Shown: positions 7,873-16,216 of the stretch, piece by piece
Numbering within the stretch: the stretch's first letter is position 1
Layout: every line of letters starts with the position of its first letter
Assembly: GCF_008386585.1 (NCBI RefSeq)
Contig: NZ_VUOB01000041.1
Coordinates: 186,252-250,251, forward strand
Reading direction: 5' to 3'
From: Solihabitans fulvus
GTDB lineage: Bacteria > Actinomycetota > Actinomycetes > Mycobacteriales > Pseudonocardiaceae
DNA: 64,000 bases
Made by a program: the position numbers and the translations under genes
The notes under the pieces: generated by a model
Told to the model about the DNA's origin: nothing
What the model saw: only the letters and a program-made list of their open reading frames with translations
Database searches by the model: none

Positions 7873-7957
7873 TCGGCCGGCGGAAATTGGTTGGGTGGAT
7901 GACGCTCGGACTGATAAAGTCCGGGCGACCGTGAAATCGCGCTAGGAGGTGAGCCCC

Positions 7958-8017
7958 ATGAACGCAGTAGGCGGATGGGCGCTCCCCCTCGGAGTCACGG
8001 TCGGGCGATACACATAG
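7958..8017 (+). CDS. 19-residue leader-type ORF upstream of a GNAT gene
   Basis: An AGGAGG ribosome site (7944-7949) precedes an ATG at 7958, opening a 19-codon ORF that reads MNAVGGWALPLGVTVGRYT. It ends at a TAG 47 bp before the acetyltransferase ATG. A -10-like GATAAA sits at 7913-7918. The strong ribosome site argues that it is translated. It could be a regulatory leader peptide (see the hairpin at 7978-8034) or a tiny secreted or modified peptide. I do not recognise it as a known RiPP precursor. Confidence 0.45.
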   Translation: MNAVGGWALPLGVTVGRYT

Positions 8018-8034
8018 GTGTCGCCGGGAGCGCC
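7978..8034 (+). promoter_or_regulatory. Long-range stem overlapping the leader ORF
   Basis: GGCGCTCCC at 7978-7986, inside codons 7-10 of the leader ORF, is complementary to GGGAGCGCC at 8026-8034 upstream of the GNAT ribosome site (AAGGTGG, about 8052). A ribosome moving through or stalling in the leader ORF would open this stem. That arrangement suits attenuation of the downstream gene. Only the pairing is seen; the mechanism is inferred. Confidence 0.4.
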
Positions 8035-8064
8035 TCAACAAGGCAATCCCGAAGGTGGCACGCT

Positions 8065-8862
8065 ATGAATTCTGCGCATATTACGTCGAGTACGGACGAG
8101 CACCCGGTCGTGATCACCCGGGTCGCGGACAGTCACTGGCACGCCCTTGAGGACGACCGGACGGTCGGCCGAGGCGAGGCCACACGCCGGCCGGACGGGC
8201 GGATCTTCCTCAGCATCGACTCGTGGCACGACTTGGTCTTCGACCGGCTGGCCGGCGTGATGCTGGCGGACCTGCCGACGCCGCTGTACACGGTGGTCGA
8301 CGAGGCCGACCTCGACCTGACGTCCAGTTGGGAGCGGGCCGGCTTCACGACCCGGCGCCGCGAGTGGGAGTACGTCGTGCCCACCGACCCCCGGGTCACC
8401 GGGCTCGACTCGGTGCGACCGCCCTCAGGGGTGACGATCGTGGCCGCCGGTGCGGCGAAGTTGGGCCCGCTGCGCGAGTTGGACCGCGCGATTCGCGACG
8501 AGGTCGAGAGCACGGTCGGCTGGCAGGAGATGCCGGCCGAGGTGCTGCCCCGCCCGCACGGGATCACCATGCCGGACCTGCCGAAGTACGCGGTGGCGGC
8601 CCAGGCCGACCAGTACGTGGGGCTGGCTCGGGTGGTGATGATCACCCGGCTGCCACGGATCGGGATCATCGCGGTCCGGGCCGGCCAGCAACGCGGCGGC
8701 ATCGCCCGCGCGCTGCTGGCCCACGTGCTGGGCTCGCTGCACAGCGCCGGGATCGACACGGCATCGGCAGAGGTGAACGAGTCCAACGCGGCTGCCACGG
8801 CGCTGTTCGACGGCATCGGCGCCCGGCGGGCGAGCAGCAGCCTGGAATTGATCCGCCGCTGA
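8065..8862 (+). CDS. GNAT-family N-acetyltransferase
   Basis: This 265-aa protein has the GNAT acetyl-CoA site near the C-terminus: IGIIAVRAGQQRGGIARALLAHVL matches the motif-A pattern with R/Q-x-x-G-x-G/A, and ASAEVNESNAAATALFDGIGA is motif B. The N-terminal half (residues 1-120) is a degenerate second domain, as in tandem GNAT proteins. The ATG at 8065 has an AAGGTGG site; an in-frame ATG at 7975 lies inside the leader ORF region and is less likely. The substrate is unknown. The leader ORF and hairpin upstream suggest translational control. Confidence 0.8.
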   Translation: MNSAHITSSTDEHPVVITRVADSHWHALEDDRTVGRGEATRRPDGRIFLSIDSWHDLVFDRLAGVMLADLPTPLYTVVDEADLDLTSSWERAGFTTRRREWEYVVPTDPRVTGLDSVRPPSGVTIVAAGAAKLGPLRELDRAIRDEVESTVGWQEMPAEVLPRPHGITMPDLPKYAVAAQADQYVGLARVVMITRLPRIGIIAVRAGQQRGGIARALLAHVLGSLHSAGIDTASAEVNESNAAATALFDGIGARRASSSLELIRR

Positions 8863-8944
8863 CGCGACGTTCGTTTCCCTTCCTTCCTTATTGATTGCAC
8901 AGTCCTTACCAATCGCACAGTCACCGACTGGAGAAAACGAGAAC

Positions 8945-9169
8945 ATGTCAAAGACAGCAGGGGGCATCGAAGTCGAGGGCACCGTCGTCGAATGCCTGCG
9001 CAATGCCACTTTCCGGGTGGAGCTCGAGAACGGGCACAAGGTGCTCGCGCACATCAGCGGAAAGATTCGAAAGAACTACATCAAGATCCTGCCGTACGAC
9101 CGGGTGCTCGTCGAGCTGAGCCCGTACGACCTCAACCGAGGCCGGATTCGCTTCCGGTACAGGTCGTAG
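8945..9169 (+). CDS. infA: Translation initiation factor IF-1 (stand-alone copy)
   Basis: This 74-aa protein has the single OB-fold of IF-1 over almost its whole length: IEVEGTVVECLRNATFRVEL, GHKVLAHISGKIRKNYIKIL and DRVLVELSPYDLNRGRIRFR. IF-1 binds the ribosomal A site during initiation. The housekeeping infA of actinobacteria normally sits in the ribosomal-protein region beside rpmJ. This copy has no such neighbours, so it is probably a paralogue. The upstream region repeats ATYGCACAGTC twice (about 8894 and 8913). Its stop lies in an 18-bp tandem repeat. Confidence 0.88.
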   Translation: MSKTAGGIEVEGTVVECLRNATFRVELENGHKVLAHISGKIRKNYIKILPYDRVLVELSPYDLNRGRIRFRYRS

Positions 9170-9194
9170 CAGCCGGACAGGTCGTAGCGGCCGG
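9159..9194 (+). repeat. 18-bp tandem duplication across the infA stop
   Basis: Two 18-bp units lie at 9159-9176 and 9177-9194. They differ by one base and begin ACAGGTCGTAGC. The first contains the TAG stop (9167-9169). The rest of the 233-bp gap before lspA is G+C-rich with a smaller 12-bp repeat (CCGATACCGCTG twice, near 9252-9276) and no gene. Confidence 0.8.
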
Positions 9195-9402
9195 GTAGGC
9201 ACGTCGTCGGCCTGAGGTGACGGGTATCGGCGTCCGGTTTCGAGCCGGCCGCCGATACCGCTGCCGATACCGCTGCCGCCTCTCGCCCTGCGCCGGAGCC
9301 GCGGCCCGGCCGGCGGCGACGCGGATGGCGGCTCGTCCGCTCTGACGAGCCCGCCGAGTGCCCGGCGGGCCGTGCTGCGCGAACGTGCTGGACAATGGGT
9401 CC

Positions 9403-10020
9403 GTGAGCACCGAGCCCAGCACCGAACCGACCGAGGCCGTCGTGCCGAGCCAGCAACCCAGACGACGACTCGGACTGTTGGCCGTCGCGGCCGTCGCGGC
9501 GCTCGGGTTGGACCTGCTGACCAAGACTTTGGTCGTCGCGAACCTGGAGCACACCGCCCCGGTGAAGCTGCTCGGCGGCCTGGTCTACTTCAGCGTGCTC
9601 CGCAACGGCGGCGCCGCGTGGGGCATCGCCTCGGGCATGACCTGGGTGCTCGCGATCGTCGCCGTCGGTGTGGTGTGCACGATCATCTGGCTCGCGCCGA
9701 GGCTGCGGTCGGTCGGCTGGGCGCTGGGCCTCGGGCTGGTGCTCGGCGGCGCGCTCGGCAACCTGACCGACCGGATCTTCCGCGCGCCGAGCCCGTTCCA
9801 GGGCCACGTGGTCGACTTCATCTCCGTGTTCGCCCCCTACGGCGACAAGTTCCCCGTGTTCAACGCGGCCGACTCGGCGATCTGCGTCGGCGGCGCGCTG
9901 ATCGTGCTGATGGCGCTGTTGCAGCGCGACTACGACGGCACCTCGACCAAGAACAAGAGCAAGGCCAAGAGCGACAGCTCTGCCGCGAACGACAAGAAGA
10001 ACGAGGACGAGACCGCATGA
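9403..10020 (+). CDS. lspA: Lipoprotein signal peptidase (signal peptidase II)
   Basis: This 205-aa inner-membrane aspartyl protease removes the signal peptide of lipoproteins after the cysteine is lipidated. Four hydrophobic segments are visible. The two catalytic aspartates are D123 in GNLTDRI and D157 in FNAADSAI, and the NGGAAWG motif is also conserved. The GTG at 9403 is chosen because about 25 residues then precede the first membrane helix. The C-terminal tail after residue 170 is long, charged and Lys-rich (TKNKSKAKSD). The stop overlaps the rluD start (ATGA). Two lipoproteins encoded in this window (20086 and 43088) would be substrates. Confidence 0.95.
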   Translation: MSTEPSTEPTEAVVPSQQPRRRLGLLAVAAVAALGLDLLTKTLVVANLEHTAPVKLLGGLVYFSVLRNGGAAWGIASGMTWVLAIVAVGVVCTIIWLAPRLRSVGWALGLGLVLGGALGNLTDRIFRAPSPFQGHVVDFISVFAPYGDKFPVFNAADSAICVGGALIVLMALLQRDYDGTSTKNKSKAKSDSSAANDKKNEDETA

Positions 10021-10946
10021 GTGGGTATCGGACGCTGCCGGTGCCCGACGGGCTGGACGGCATGCGGGTTGACGCCGGGCTGGCCAAGCTGTTGGGCCTG
10101 TCGCGGACCGTGGTGGCCGCGCTGACCGAGTCGGGCGATGTGCTGCTGGACGGTCAGGAGGCCGGCAAGTCGGACCGGCTGGTCGCGGGCTCCACGCTGG
10201 AGGTCACGCTGCCGGAGCCGGAGCGGCCCGTGCAGGTGCAGGCCGTGCCGGTCGAGGGCCTGCAAGTGTTGTTCGAGGACGACGACGTGATCGTCGTGGA
10301 CAAGCCGGTCGGCGTCGCCGTGCACCCCAGCCCCGGCTGGACCGGTCCGACGGTGGTCGGCGGGCTGGCGGCGTCGGGCGTGCGGATCGCGACCTCGGGC
10401 GCGGCCGAGCGGCAGGGCGTCGTGCACCGGTTGGACGTCGGCACCACGGGTGTGATGGTGGTGGCGAAGAGCGAGCACGCGTATTCGGTGCTCAAGCGCG
10501 CGTTCAAGGAACGCACCGTGGACAAGCTGTATCACGCGCTGGTGCAGGGGCATCCCGATCCGACCAAGGGCACCATCGACGCGCCCATCGATCGGCATCC
10601 CAAGCACGACTACAAGTTCGCCGTGATGGCCAACGGGAAGCCGAGCATCACGCACTACGAGGTGGCGGAGGCGTTCCGCGCGGCGTCGCTGTTGGACGTG
10701 CACCTGGAGACCGGGCGGACGCACCAGATCAGGGTGCACTTCTCGGCGCTGCGGCACCCGTGTGTCGGGGATCTGACGTATGGGGCGGATCCGGCGCTGG
10801 CCAAGCGGTTGGGCATGGCGCGGCAGTGGTTGCACGCGCGGACGCTCGGGTTCCACCACCCGGCGGACGGGCAGTGGGTCGAGTTCACCAGCGAGTACCC
10901 GGCGGATCTTCAGGCCGCGCTGGATATGTTGAGGGCCGAGGGCTGA
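10017..10946 (+). CDS. rluD: RluA/RluD-family 23S rRNA pseudouridine synthase
   Basis: This 309-aa enzyme isomerises uridines in large-subunit rRNA. An S4 RNA-binding domain covers about residues 15-65. The catalytic domain holds the family motif HRLDVGTTGVMVVAK, with D140 as the nucleophile, followed by YHALVQGHP and the TGRTHQIRVH element. It starts at an ATG that overlaps the lspA stop by four bases, so the pair is translationally coupled; the lspA-rluD order is common in actinobacteria. The exact target uridines cannot be read from sequence. Confidence 0.93.
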   Translation: MSGYRTLPVPDGLDGMRVDAGLAKLLGLSRTVVAALTESGDVLLDGQEAGKSDRLVAGSTLEVTLPEPERPVQVQAVPVEGLQVLFEDDDVIVVDKPVGVAVHPSPGWTGPTVVGGLAASGVRIATSGAAERQGVVHRLDVGTTGVMVVAKSEHAYSVLKRAFKERTVDKLYHALVQGHPDPTKGTIDAPIDRHPKHDYKFAVMANGKPSITHYEVAEAFRAASLLDVHLETGRTHQIRVHFSALRHPCVGDLTYGADPALAKRLGMARQWLHARTLGFHHPADGQWVEFTSEYPADLQAALDMLRAEG

Positions 10947-10968
10947 GCTAGTTCGCGGCTAGTTCGCG
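10947..10968 (-). repeat. 11-bp tandem duplication across a stop codon
   Basis: GCTAGTTCGCG occurs twice in tandem, at 10947-10957 and 10958-10968. Read on the minus strand, the second unit contains the TAG stop (10961-10959) of the zinc-ribbon-like gene. The first is an extra copy downstream, between that stop and the convergent rluD stop. Confidence 0.75.
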
Positions 10969-11252
10969 CGGGGCGCGCAGTGGCATGAGGTGAGGAGTGC
11001 CGAGCCGACCGCCATGGGGACCCACTGGCTGCCGGTGCCGTTGCAGTCGGGGCAGGTGTCGGGCGGCCAGAGCAGGTTGAGCTGGTGTTCGACGGTGTCG
11101 AGCAGCTGGCGCGCGCCCTCCTCGGTGAGGCCGAGGAAGACCTCGCCGGTGCTGGCGTGGAGTTGGACGCAGATGCGGGACATTTCCTCGCTGGCCCAGC
11201 TGCGGATTTCGGTGTCGGCGCGGATATCGGCGACGAGAATGTGACGTTCCAT
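10959..11252 (-). CDS. Small protein with a zinc-ribbon-like C-terminus
   Basis: This 97-aa protein starts MERHILVADI at the ATG at 11252. C67 and C70 (TCPDCNGTGS) resemble one DnaJ-type CxxCxGxG half-knuckle, and C90 and C92 (SCHC) could complete a metal site. The N-terminal 60 residues are mixed alpha/beta (RICVQLHASTGEVFLGLTEEG). It is divergent from an Scr1-type regulator with 110 bp between them. No function is known to me. Confidence 0.7.
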   Translation of the reverse strand: MERHILVADIRADTEIRSWASEEMSRICVQLHASTGEVFLGLTEEGARQLLDTVEHQLNLLWPPDTCPDCNGTGSQWVPMAVGSALLTSCHCAPRAN

Positions 11253-11362
11253 GTCAACCCCTGCGTGCCTACGGGAATGGTCGCTGCTAGATTGCTCGCG
11301 CTCACTGCCAGCGGCAAGCTTATTCGGGCATAGATTCCCATCTTCACTCGATCGGGGTCGAC

Positions 11363-12226
11363 ATGGCATCGAAACCCACGGCGAAGCGGCGCCGCGTAGC
11401 GCGGCGGCTGCGCGACCTCCGCGCGCAGGCCAACCTGACGCACGAGGACGCGGCCAAGCATCTCGGCTGTGGTCAGCCCAAGATCAGCAAGATGGAAGGC
11501 GCGATCATCGGCCTGAACGCCGATGAGGTCCGGCAGTTGGCCGAGTTCTACGGCGCTCCGGCGCAGACAGTGGAGAGCTTGGTCAGGCTGACCAGGGAGT
11601 CGCGTAAGCGCGGCTGGTACTCCAGCTACGACGGCACACTCAGCTCGGACAGCTTGGACTACATGGAGTTGGAGACCGATGCGGTCAGCGTCGCCAACTT
11701 CCAGATCGACCTGTTTCCCGGCCTCACGCAGACCGGTGACTACGCACGCGCGGTCATCCGCGCGGCGGATCCGACAGCTCCTGAGGAGCTGATCAACAAG
11801 CGGGTCGAGCTACGGATGAAGCGGCAACAACTGGCTGCTGACAACGGACTTTCGTTGTGGGCGGTTATCGGCGAGTCGGCACTGATTCGGCCAGTTGGCG
11901 GAGCTGAGGTGCATCGCACCCAGTTGGCGCACATCCTTGAGTTGGCGGCCCGGCCGGGCGTCCAGTTTCAGGTGCTGCCGATGCGCGCGGGCGAGCACAT
12001 CGCAATGGGTGTGCCGTTCTCGTGCTTCCGCTTCGATGACGGTGACGGTGTTGTGGCGGTTGATCATCTCAAAGGCACATTGTATTTGGAGGAAAGCCTC
12101 GACGTTGAGCGGTATAGGCTGGCGTTCCAGCACTTGTGCGGTGCGGCCTTGAGTCCGCAGGACTCGCTGGCCTTGATGCGGCGATACATCGACAAGGAGT
12201 GCAGCGAATGGGACCGGTCGGTCTGA
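11363..12226 (+). CDS. Scr1-type HTH (XRE) regulator with DUF5753
   Basis: This 287-aa protein has an N-terminal XRE helix-turn-helix (residues about 10-65; AKHLGCGQPKISKMEGAIIGL) and a C-terminal DUF5753 domain (about 100-280; NFQIDLFPGLTQTGDYARAV and QVLPMRAGEH). Such genes are abundant in Streptomyces and Pseudonocardiaceae and are nearly always followed by a DUF397 gene, as here. The pair is thought to act in development or antibiotic regulation, with the DUF397 protein as partner. The stop overlaps the DUF397 start by 19 bp. Confidence 0.9.
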   Translation: MASKPTAKRRRVARRLRDLRAQANLTHEDAAKHLGCGQPKISKMEGAIIGLNADEVRQLAEFYGAPAQTVESLVRLTRESRKRGWYSSYDGTLSSDSLDYMELETDAVSVANFQIDLFPGLTQTGDYARAVIRAADPTAPEELINKRVELRMKRQQLAADNGLSLWAVIGESALIRPVGGAEVHRTQLAHILELAARPGVQFQVLPMRAGEHIAMGVPFSCFRFDDGDGVVAVDHLKGTLYLEESLDVERYRLAFQHLCGAALSPQDSLALMRRYIDKECSEWDRSV

Positions 12227-12411
12227 ACCTGGCTCACTGGCGCAAGTCCAGTTACAGCGGTGGCAACGCCGACTGCGTTGAGGTCGCGTTCGGCTCCGCC
12301 GCCGGAGTCCGAGACAGCAAGAACCCCGGCGGCGGCCACCTCTCCGTCAACCCTCGACGCTGGAGCGGCTTCCTCGCCGCCGTCAAGGTCGGCCGGTTCG
12401 ACCGCCCCTAG
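12208..12411 (+). CDS. DUF397-domain protein
   Basis: This 67-aa protein shows the DUF397 signature: WRKSSYSGGNADCVEVA, then GVRDSKNPGGGHLSV and WSGFLAAVK. The ATG at 12208 lies inside the 3' end of the upstream HTH gene, so the two are coupled. DUF397 proteins are small partners or possible targets of Scr1-type regulators. Nothing unusual is seen. Confidence 0.9.
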   Translation: MGPVGLNLAHWRKSSYSGGNADCVEVAFGSAAGVRDSKNPGGGHLSVNPRRWSGFLAAVKVGRFDRP

Positions 12412-12482
12412 TCTCGACTGACCTGCGGCTATGGCGCTCGTTGGTATCCTTGGCCGGTACGCGCGAGGAGAGGGGTCCGCGA

Positions 12483-13067
12483 ATGACCGCGTTGGCCGCC
12501 CTGCCCGACTGGATGGTGCTCCCGCCCGAGGGAATCACCGCGGAGGACTACGAAGCCCTCCCCGAGGACATCTGCCGCCGCATCGAGATCGTCGACGGAG
12601 CCATCGTCGTGAACGCCGCTCCCCGCCGCGCACACCAGATCATCGCCCGCCGCCTGGCCAACCTGATCGAGGACGCCTGCGGCCCCACCTTCGCCGTCGC
12701 GACCGACGTCGACCTCCGGATGCGCGAGTTTCCGCTGCTCAACCGCCGCCCGGACATCGTCGTCTACGACGCGTCCGTCACCGACGACGCGGTGCTGCGG
12801 CCCGAGGACTGCCTGCTGGTCGTCGAGGTGATGTCGCCGGGCTCGGTGACCGCCGACCAGACCGACAAACCCGCCGAGTACGCGGCCGTCGGCATCGGGC
12901 ACTTCTGGCGGATCGAGAACAGCGACGACGGGGATCGCAGGCTGACCGTGTTCCGCTACCGGCTGGACCCCACCACCGGTTCCTACGCCTCGGCCGGCGT
13001 GAACGTCGCCGAGATGACCGTCTCCGACCCCTTCGACCTGGCCGTGGTCTTCGCGGACCTGTACTAG
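12483..13067 (+). CDS. Uma2-family (PD-(D/E)XK) putative endonuclease
   Basis: This 194-aa protein has the Uma2/DUF820 restriction-like core: RPDIVVYD (Asp), LLVVEVMSP (Glu) and TDKPAEYAAVGIGHFW (Lys). The N-terminal PEGITAEDYEALPED is typical of the family. These occur in many copies in actinobacteria and cyanobacteria, often beside Scr1/DUF397 genes, with no settled function. The ATG at 12483 lies 9 nt after GAGAGGGG. It overlaps the convergent LysR gene by four bases at the stop. Confidence 0.85.
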   Translation: MTALAALPDWMVLPPEGITAEDYEALPEDICRRIEIVDGAIVVNAAPRRAHQIIARRLANLIEDACGPTFAVATDVDLRMREFPLLNRRPDIVVYDASVTDDAVLRPEDCLLVVEVMSPGSVTADQTDKPAEYAAVGIGHFWRIENSDDGDRRLTVFRYRLDPTTGSYASAGVNVAEMTVSDPFDLAVVFADLY

Positions 13068-13999
13068 CGAGGCGCTAAGGCCGGCGGCCAGGTGTCGATG
13101 TGGCGGTGGCCTTCCCGCGCGGCGTCGACGAACTCGCGAAACGCGGCGAGCGCGGGGTGCGGGTTGTCGCGTCGCCAGATCAGCGAGTGCGGGTAGACCG
13201 GTGTCGGGTCGCGCACGTCGATGCGGCGCAGGTCGTAGTGGGGCGGCCAGACGAGCCGGATGTGCGGGCTGACGAAGGTCGCCAGCGTCGGGGAGTCGGC
13301 GATCAGCTCCATCATGTCGTCGGTGCCGAAGTTGGGGCCGACCGCGTCGATGACGAGCCCGAACGCGGCGGCGAGTTCGTCGTAGAAGGCGGCCCACTCG
13401 GTGCCGGCTGCGTTGCCCGGCATCCAGATCCGGCGCCCGGCCAGCTGGGCCGGTGTGACGACTCCGGCGGCGGCCAGCTCGTGGGCGGGGCCGGTGAGGA
13501 GCTGAATGGGGTCGTCGAGGACGCGCGCGGCCTCGACGTCGTCGGGGAGCTGCCGCGCCGGCACGACGACGGCGCGGAAGGACGCGTCGATCGTGCCGGA
13601 CCGGACGGCGGCGATGGCCGCGTCGGCGTCGGGCAGAGTGGTCACGACGTCGAGTTCGATCGCAGGATGCGCGCGGTGGAAGTCGCGCAACAGCCGCGCT
13701 GGTGCGATCTTCGTGCTGAGGACGTCGACGCGCAGCGCGCGCCGGCCGGGCCGCACGGAGTCGACCGCCCGTTCCTCGGCGAGCAGGAGATCGCGGGCGT
13801 GCGGCAGGAAGGCCCGACCGTCGATGGTGAGCCTGGCACCGCGCGGCGTGCGGGTGAACAGCCGCACGCCGAGATCCTGTTCGAGCGCGGCGATGCGCTT
13901 CGAGACGGCCTGCTGGGTGATCGCCAGATCGTCGGCGGCGTCCTGGAACTGGCCGGCGTCGGCTGCGGCGAGGAAGGCGCGCACGGCATCGAGGTTCAC
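13064..13999 (-). CDS. LysR-family transcriptional regulator
   Basis: This 311-aa regulator has a LysR winged helix-turn-helix at residues 1-60 (LDAVRAFLAAADAGQFQDAADDLAITQQAVSKRI in outline) and a periplasmic-binding-type effector domain from about residue 90. The start is uncertain: GTG at 13999 (VNLDAVRAF) or GTG at 14018-14020 (VPLRFLDVNLDAV); neither has a clear ribosome site. It diverges from an MFS transporter with about 130 bp between them, the classic layout for a LysR protein and its target. The effector is unknown. Confidence 0.85.
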   Translation of the reverse strand: MNLDAVRAFLAAADAGQFQDAADDLAITQQAVSKRIAALEQDLGVRLFTRTPRGARLTIDGRAFLPHARDLLLAEERAVDSVRPGRRALRVDVLSTKIAPARLLRDFHRAHPAIELDVVTTLPDADAAIAAVRSGTIDASFRAVVVPARQLPDDVEAARVLDDPIQLLTGPAHELAAAGVVTPAQLAGRRIWMPGNAAGTEWAAFYDELAAAFGLVIDAVGPNFGTDDMMELIADSPTLATFVSPHIRLVWPPHYDLRRIDVRDPTPVYPHSLIWRRDNPHPALAAFREFVDAAREGHRHIDTWPPALAPR

Positions 14000-14132
14000 G
14001 TCGAGGAAACGTAGCGGCACAACGTCTGGTTGTGGCTCGCCGGCCGGTCGGTTGTTTGATCCGCCGGTCTCTCGCTCGCTTTGATCTGCCAGGTCAACGA
14101 CGGGTTGGTCGAGCCAAAGCGATGGCGGGGGT

Positions 14133-15389
14133 GTGGCGGAGATGACGGGCAGGCGGTCGCTCGGGCGGCAGTTCGAGTGGCTCTGGGCGGCGTTCGCGGT
14201 CAGCGCGATCGGCTCGTGGCTCGCGTTCGACGCGGTCCCGCTGATCGCGGTCCTGGTGCTGCACGCTGGCACGGCCGAGGTGTCGGTGCTGGCCGCCGCG
14301 GGACTCGCGGTCGGTGCCGTGGTGGCGGTGCCGCTCGGGCCGTGGGTGGAGTTCCGGCGCAAGCGGCCGGTGATGATCGCGATGGACCTGACCCGGTTCG
14401 CTGCGGTGTTGAGCGTGCCGGCCGCGTACGCGCTGGGGTGGCTCGGTTTCGGGCAGCTCCTGGTCGTGTCGGTCATCGTCGCCGCCACCGACATCACGTT
14501 CACGGCGGCCAGCGGCGCGACCCTGAAAGCGTTGGTGCGGAAGGAGGATCTGCTCCGCGCGAACGGGCGGTTCGAGTCGACCACCTGGACCGCCACCATC
14601 CTCGGGCCGCCGCTCGGCGGGGCCGCGGTCGGGCTGTTCGGCCCGGTCGCGACGCTGCTGGTCAACGCGGTCAGCTACCTGCTCTCTGCGGTGGGCATCC
14701 GGGCGATCGGCGGGCGGGAGCCGAGGCCCGCGCGCGCCGCCGCGCCGAAGTGGCGGGCGGGCGACGTGCTCGAGGGATGGCGGTACATCCTGACGAACTC
14801 GGTGCTGCGTCAGCTGTTCTGCAACACGATCCTGGTGAACGGCCTGATCATGGCGATCGCGCCGCTGCTGACCGTCCTCATGCTCGGGCCGCTCGGGTTC
14901 ACGCCGTGGCAGTACGGGCTCGCGTTCGCCCTGCCGTGCGTCGGTGGGCTCGTCGGCGCGCGGCTGGCCGCCCCGCTCGTCACGCGGTTCGGCCGGCGCA
15001 GGGTCATGCGCACCGCCGGAACGCTGCGGGCGTGCTGGTTGGTCGGGTTGGCCTTCATCCAGCCCGGTGTCTCCGGGCTGGTGCTCGTCATCGTCGTGGA
15101 GCTGGGGATGATCACCTGCATCGGCGTGTTCAACCCGGTGTACGCGACCTACCGGCTCGAACACACCGAGACGGGCCGGGTCGCCCGCGTGTTGTCCGCG
15201 TGGTCGGTGACCGGCAAGGCCACCACCGCGGCCACGACCGCGCTGTGGGGCCTGCTGGCCGGCGTCACCGGCCCCCGCGCCGCGATCGCGATCGCCGGCC
15301 TGCTCATGCTGGCGACTCCGTTGCTGCTGCCCAAAAAGGACCGTCTGGCGCGGCAGGAGCGGGAGCCTGCCGTGCTGGACAGTGTCTAA
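14133..15389 (+). CDS. MFS transporter (multidrug efflux-like)
   Basis: This 418-aa protein has about twelve hydrophobic segments and MFS-3-type features (FEWLWAAFAVSAIGSWLAFDAVPLIAVLVL, EFRRKRPVMIAMDLTRF, FESTTWTATILGPPLGG). That layout is typical of macrolide or drug efflux proteins. It starts at GTG 14133, with an ATG three codons on. The divergent LysR gene probably controls it. A GC-rich hairpin follows the stop. The substrate cannot be predicted. Confidence 0.85.
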   Translation: MAEMTGRRSLGRQFEWLWAAFAVSAIGSWLAFDAVPLIAVLVLHAGTAEVSVLAAAGLAVGAVVAVPLGPWVEFRRKRPVMIAMDLTRFAAVLSVPAAYALGWLGFGQLLVVSVIVAATDITFTAASGATLKALVRKEDLLRANGRFESTTWTATILGPPLGGAAVGLFGPVATLLVNAVSYLLSAVGIRAIGGREPRPARAAAPKWRAGDVLEGWRYILTNSVLRQLFCNTILVNGLIMAIAPLLTVLMLGPLGFTPWQYGLAFALPCVGGLVGARLAAPLVTRFGRRRVMRTAGTLRACWLVGLAFIQPGVSGLVLVIVVELGMITCIGVFNPVYATYRLEHTETGRVARVLSAWSVTGKATTAATTALWGLLAGVTGPRAAIAIAGLLMLATPLLLPKKDRLARQEREPAVLDSV

Positions 15390-15393
15390 TGCG

Positions 15394-15432
15394 GGGCCGC
15401 CGGGCCTCCGGCACGAAGGCCCGGCGTGGCCC
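15394..15432. terminator. Bidirectional hairpin between MFS and SDR genes
   Basis: GCCGGGCCT pairs with AGGCCCGGC (stem about 15399-15425), extended by GGGCC/GGCCC with a 2-nt bulge. It sits between two convergent stop codons and can serve both. There is no T-run, as is common in high-GC actinobacteria. Confidence 0.6.
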
Positions 15433-15433
15433 G

Positions 15434-16216
15434 TCAGGAGGGCTGGCGGGTCGGCATGATCGTGATCTGCTGGAAGTTCACGTGCGCCGGCTGCGCGACG
15501 AGGAAGTTGACCGCCTCGGCGACGTCCTCGGACGCGAGCCAGGTCATCTCCTTCTTCGCGCCATCCAGCCACGCCAGCGCGCCGGCGTCGGTGACGTGGC
15601 CCTGGAGCTCCGTGCCCACGATGCCCGGCTCGATCACGGACACGCGGACGTCCTTGGCCCCCAGCTCCGCGCGGAGGGTGCGGGACAGGTGCGTGACGTA
15701 GGCCTTGGTGCCCGAGTAGACCGCGAAGCTCGGGAAGATGTTCTGGGCGGCGATCGAGGAGGTGTTGACCAGGTCGGCCACCCCCCGGTCCGCCGCCGCC
15801 GCGACCAGGTGCGGGACGAACGCGCCGATCGTGTTCATCAGCCCGGTCACGTTCAGGTCGATCTGGTGCTGCCACTGCTCCACCGGCACCTCCTCGACCG
15901 GTGCGGGCAGCATGACGCCGGCGTTGTTGAACAGCAGGTCGGTCGTGCCGAGCACGGCGGCCACCCGCTCGGCCGCGTCGCGCAGGGCGGCGGCGTCGGT
16001 CACGTCGACCGGCAGGGCCAGCGCCGACCCGCCGGCCTGCTCGATCTCCCCGACGAGGTTCTCCAGTCGGTCGGCGCGGCGGGCGAGTACGGCCACCCGC
16101 GCGCCGGACGCGGCCAGCCGCCTGGCCGTGGCCTCGCCGATACCGCTGGAGGCGCCCGTCACGACGGCGACGCGACCGGCCAGCGCAGTGGTGGCGGGCA
16201 CTGTCGAGATGGTCAT
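15434..16216 (-). CDS. Short-chain dehydrogenase/reductase (SDR)
   Basis: This 260-aa classical SDR has the NAD(P) motif VTGASSGIGEATARRL (TGxxxGxG), the NNAG motif (LLFNNAGVM), catalytic Ser in VNTSSIA and YxxxK in YSGTKAY. R40-R41 after the second strand (LARRADRL) suggest NADP(H) preference. It closely resembles YdfG/NADP-dependent serine-type SDRs. The ATG at 16216 is chosen; an in-frame start four codons upstream is possible. It diverges from an HTH regulator, with a perfect 15-bp inverted repeat between them. The substrate is unknown. Confidence 0.88.
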   Translation of the reverse strand: MTISTVPATTALAGRVAVVTGASSGIGEATARRLAASGARVAVLARRADRLENLVGEIEQAGGSALALPVDVTDAAALRDAAERVAAVLGTTDLLFNNAGVMLPAPVEEVPVEQWQHQIDLNVTGLMNTIGAFVPHLVAAAADRGVADLVNTSSIAAQNIFPSFAVYSGTKAYVTHLSRTLRAELGAKDVRVSVIEPGIVGTELQGHVTDAGALAWLDGAKKEMTWLASEDVAEAVNFLVAQPAHVNFQQITIMPTRQPS

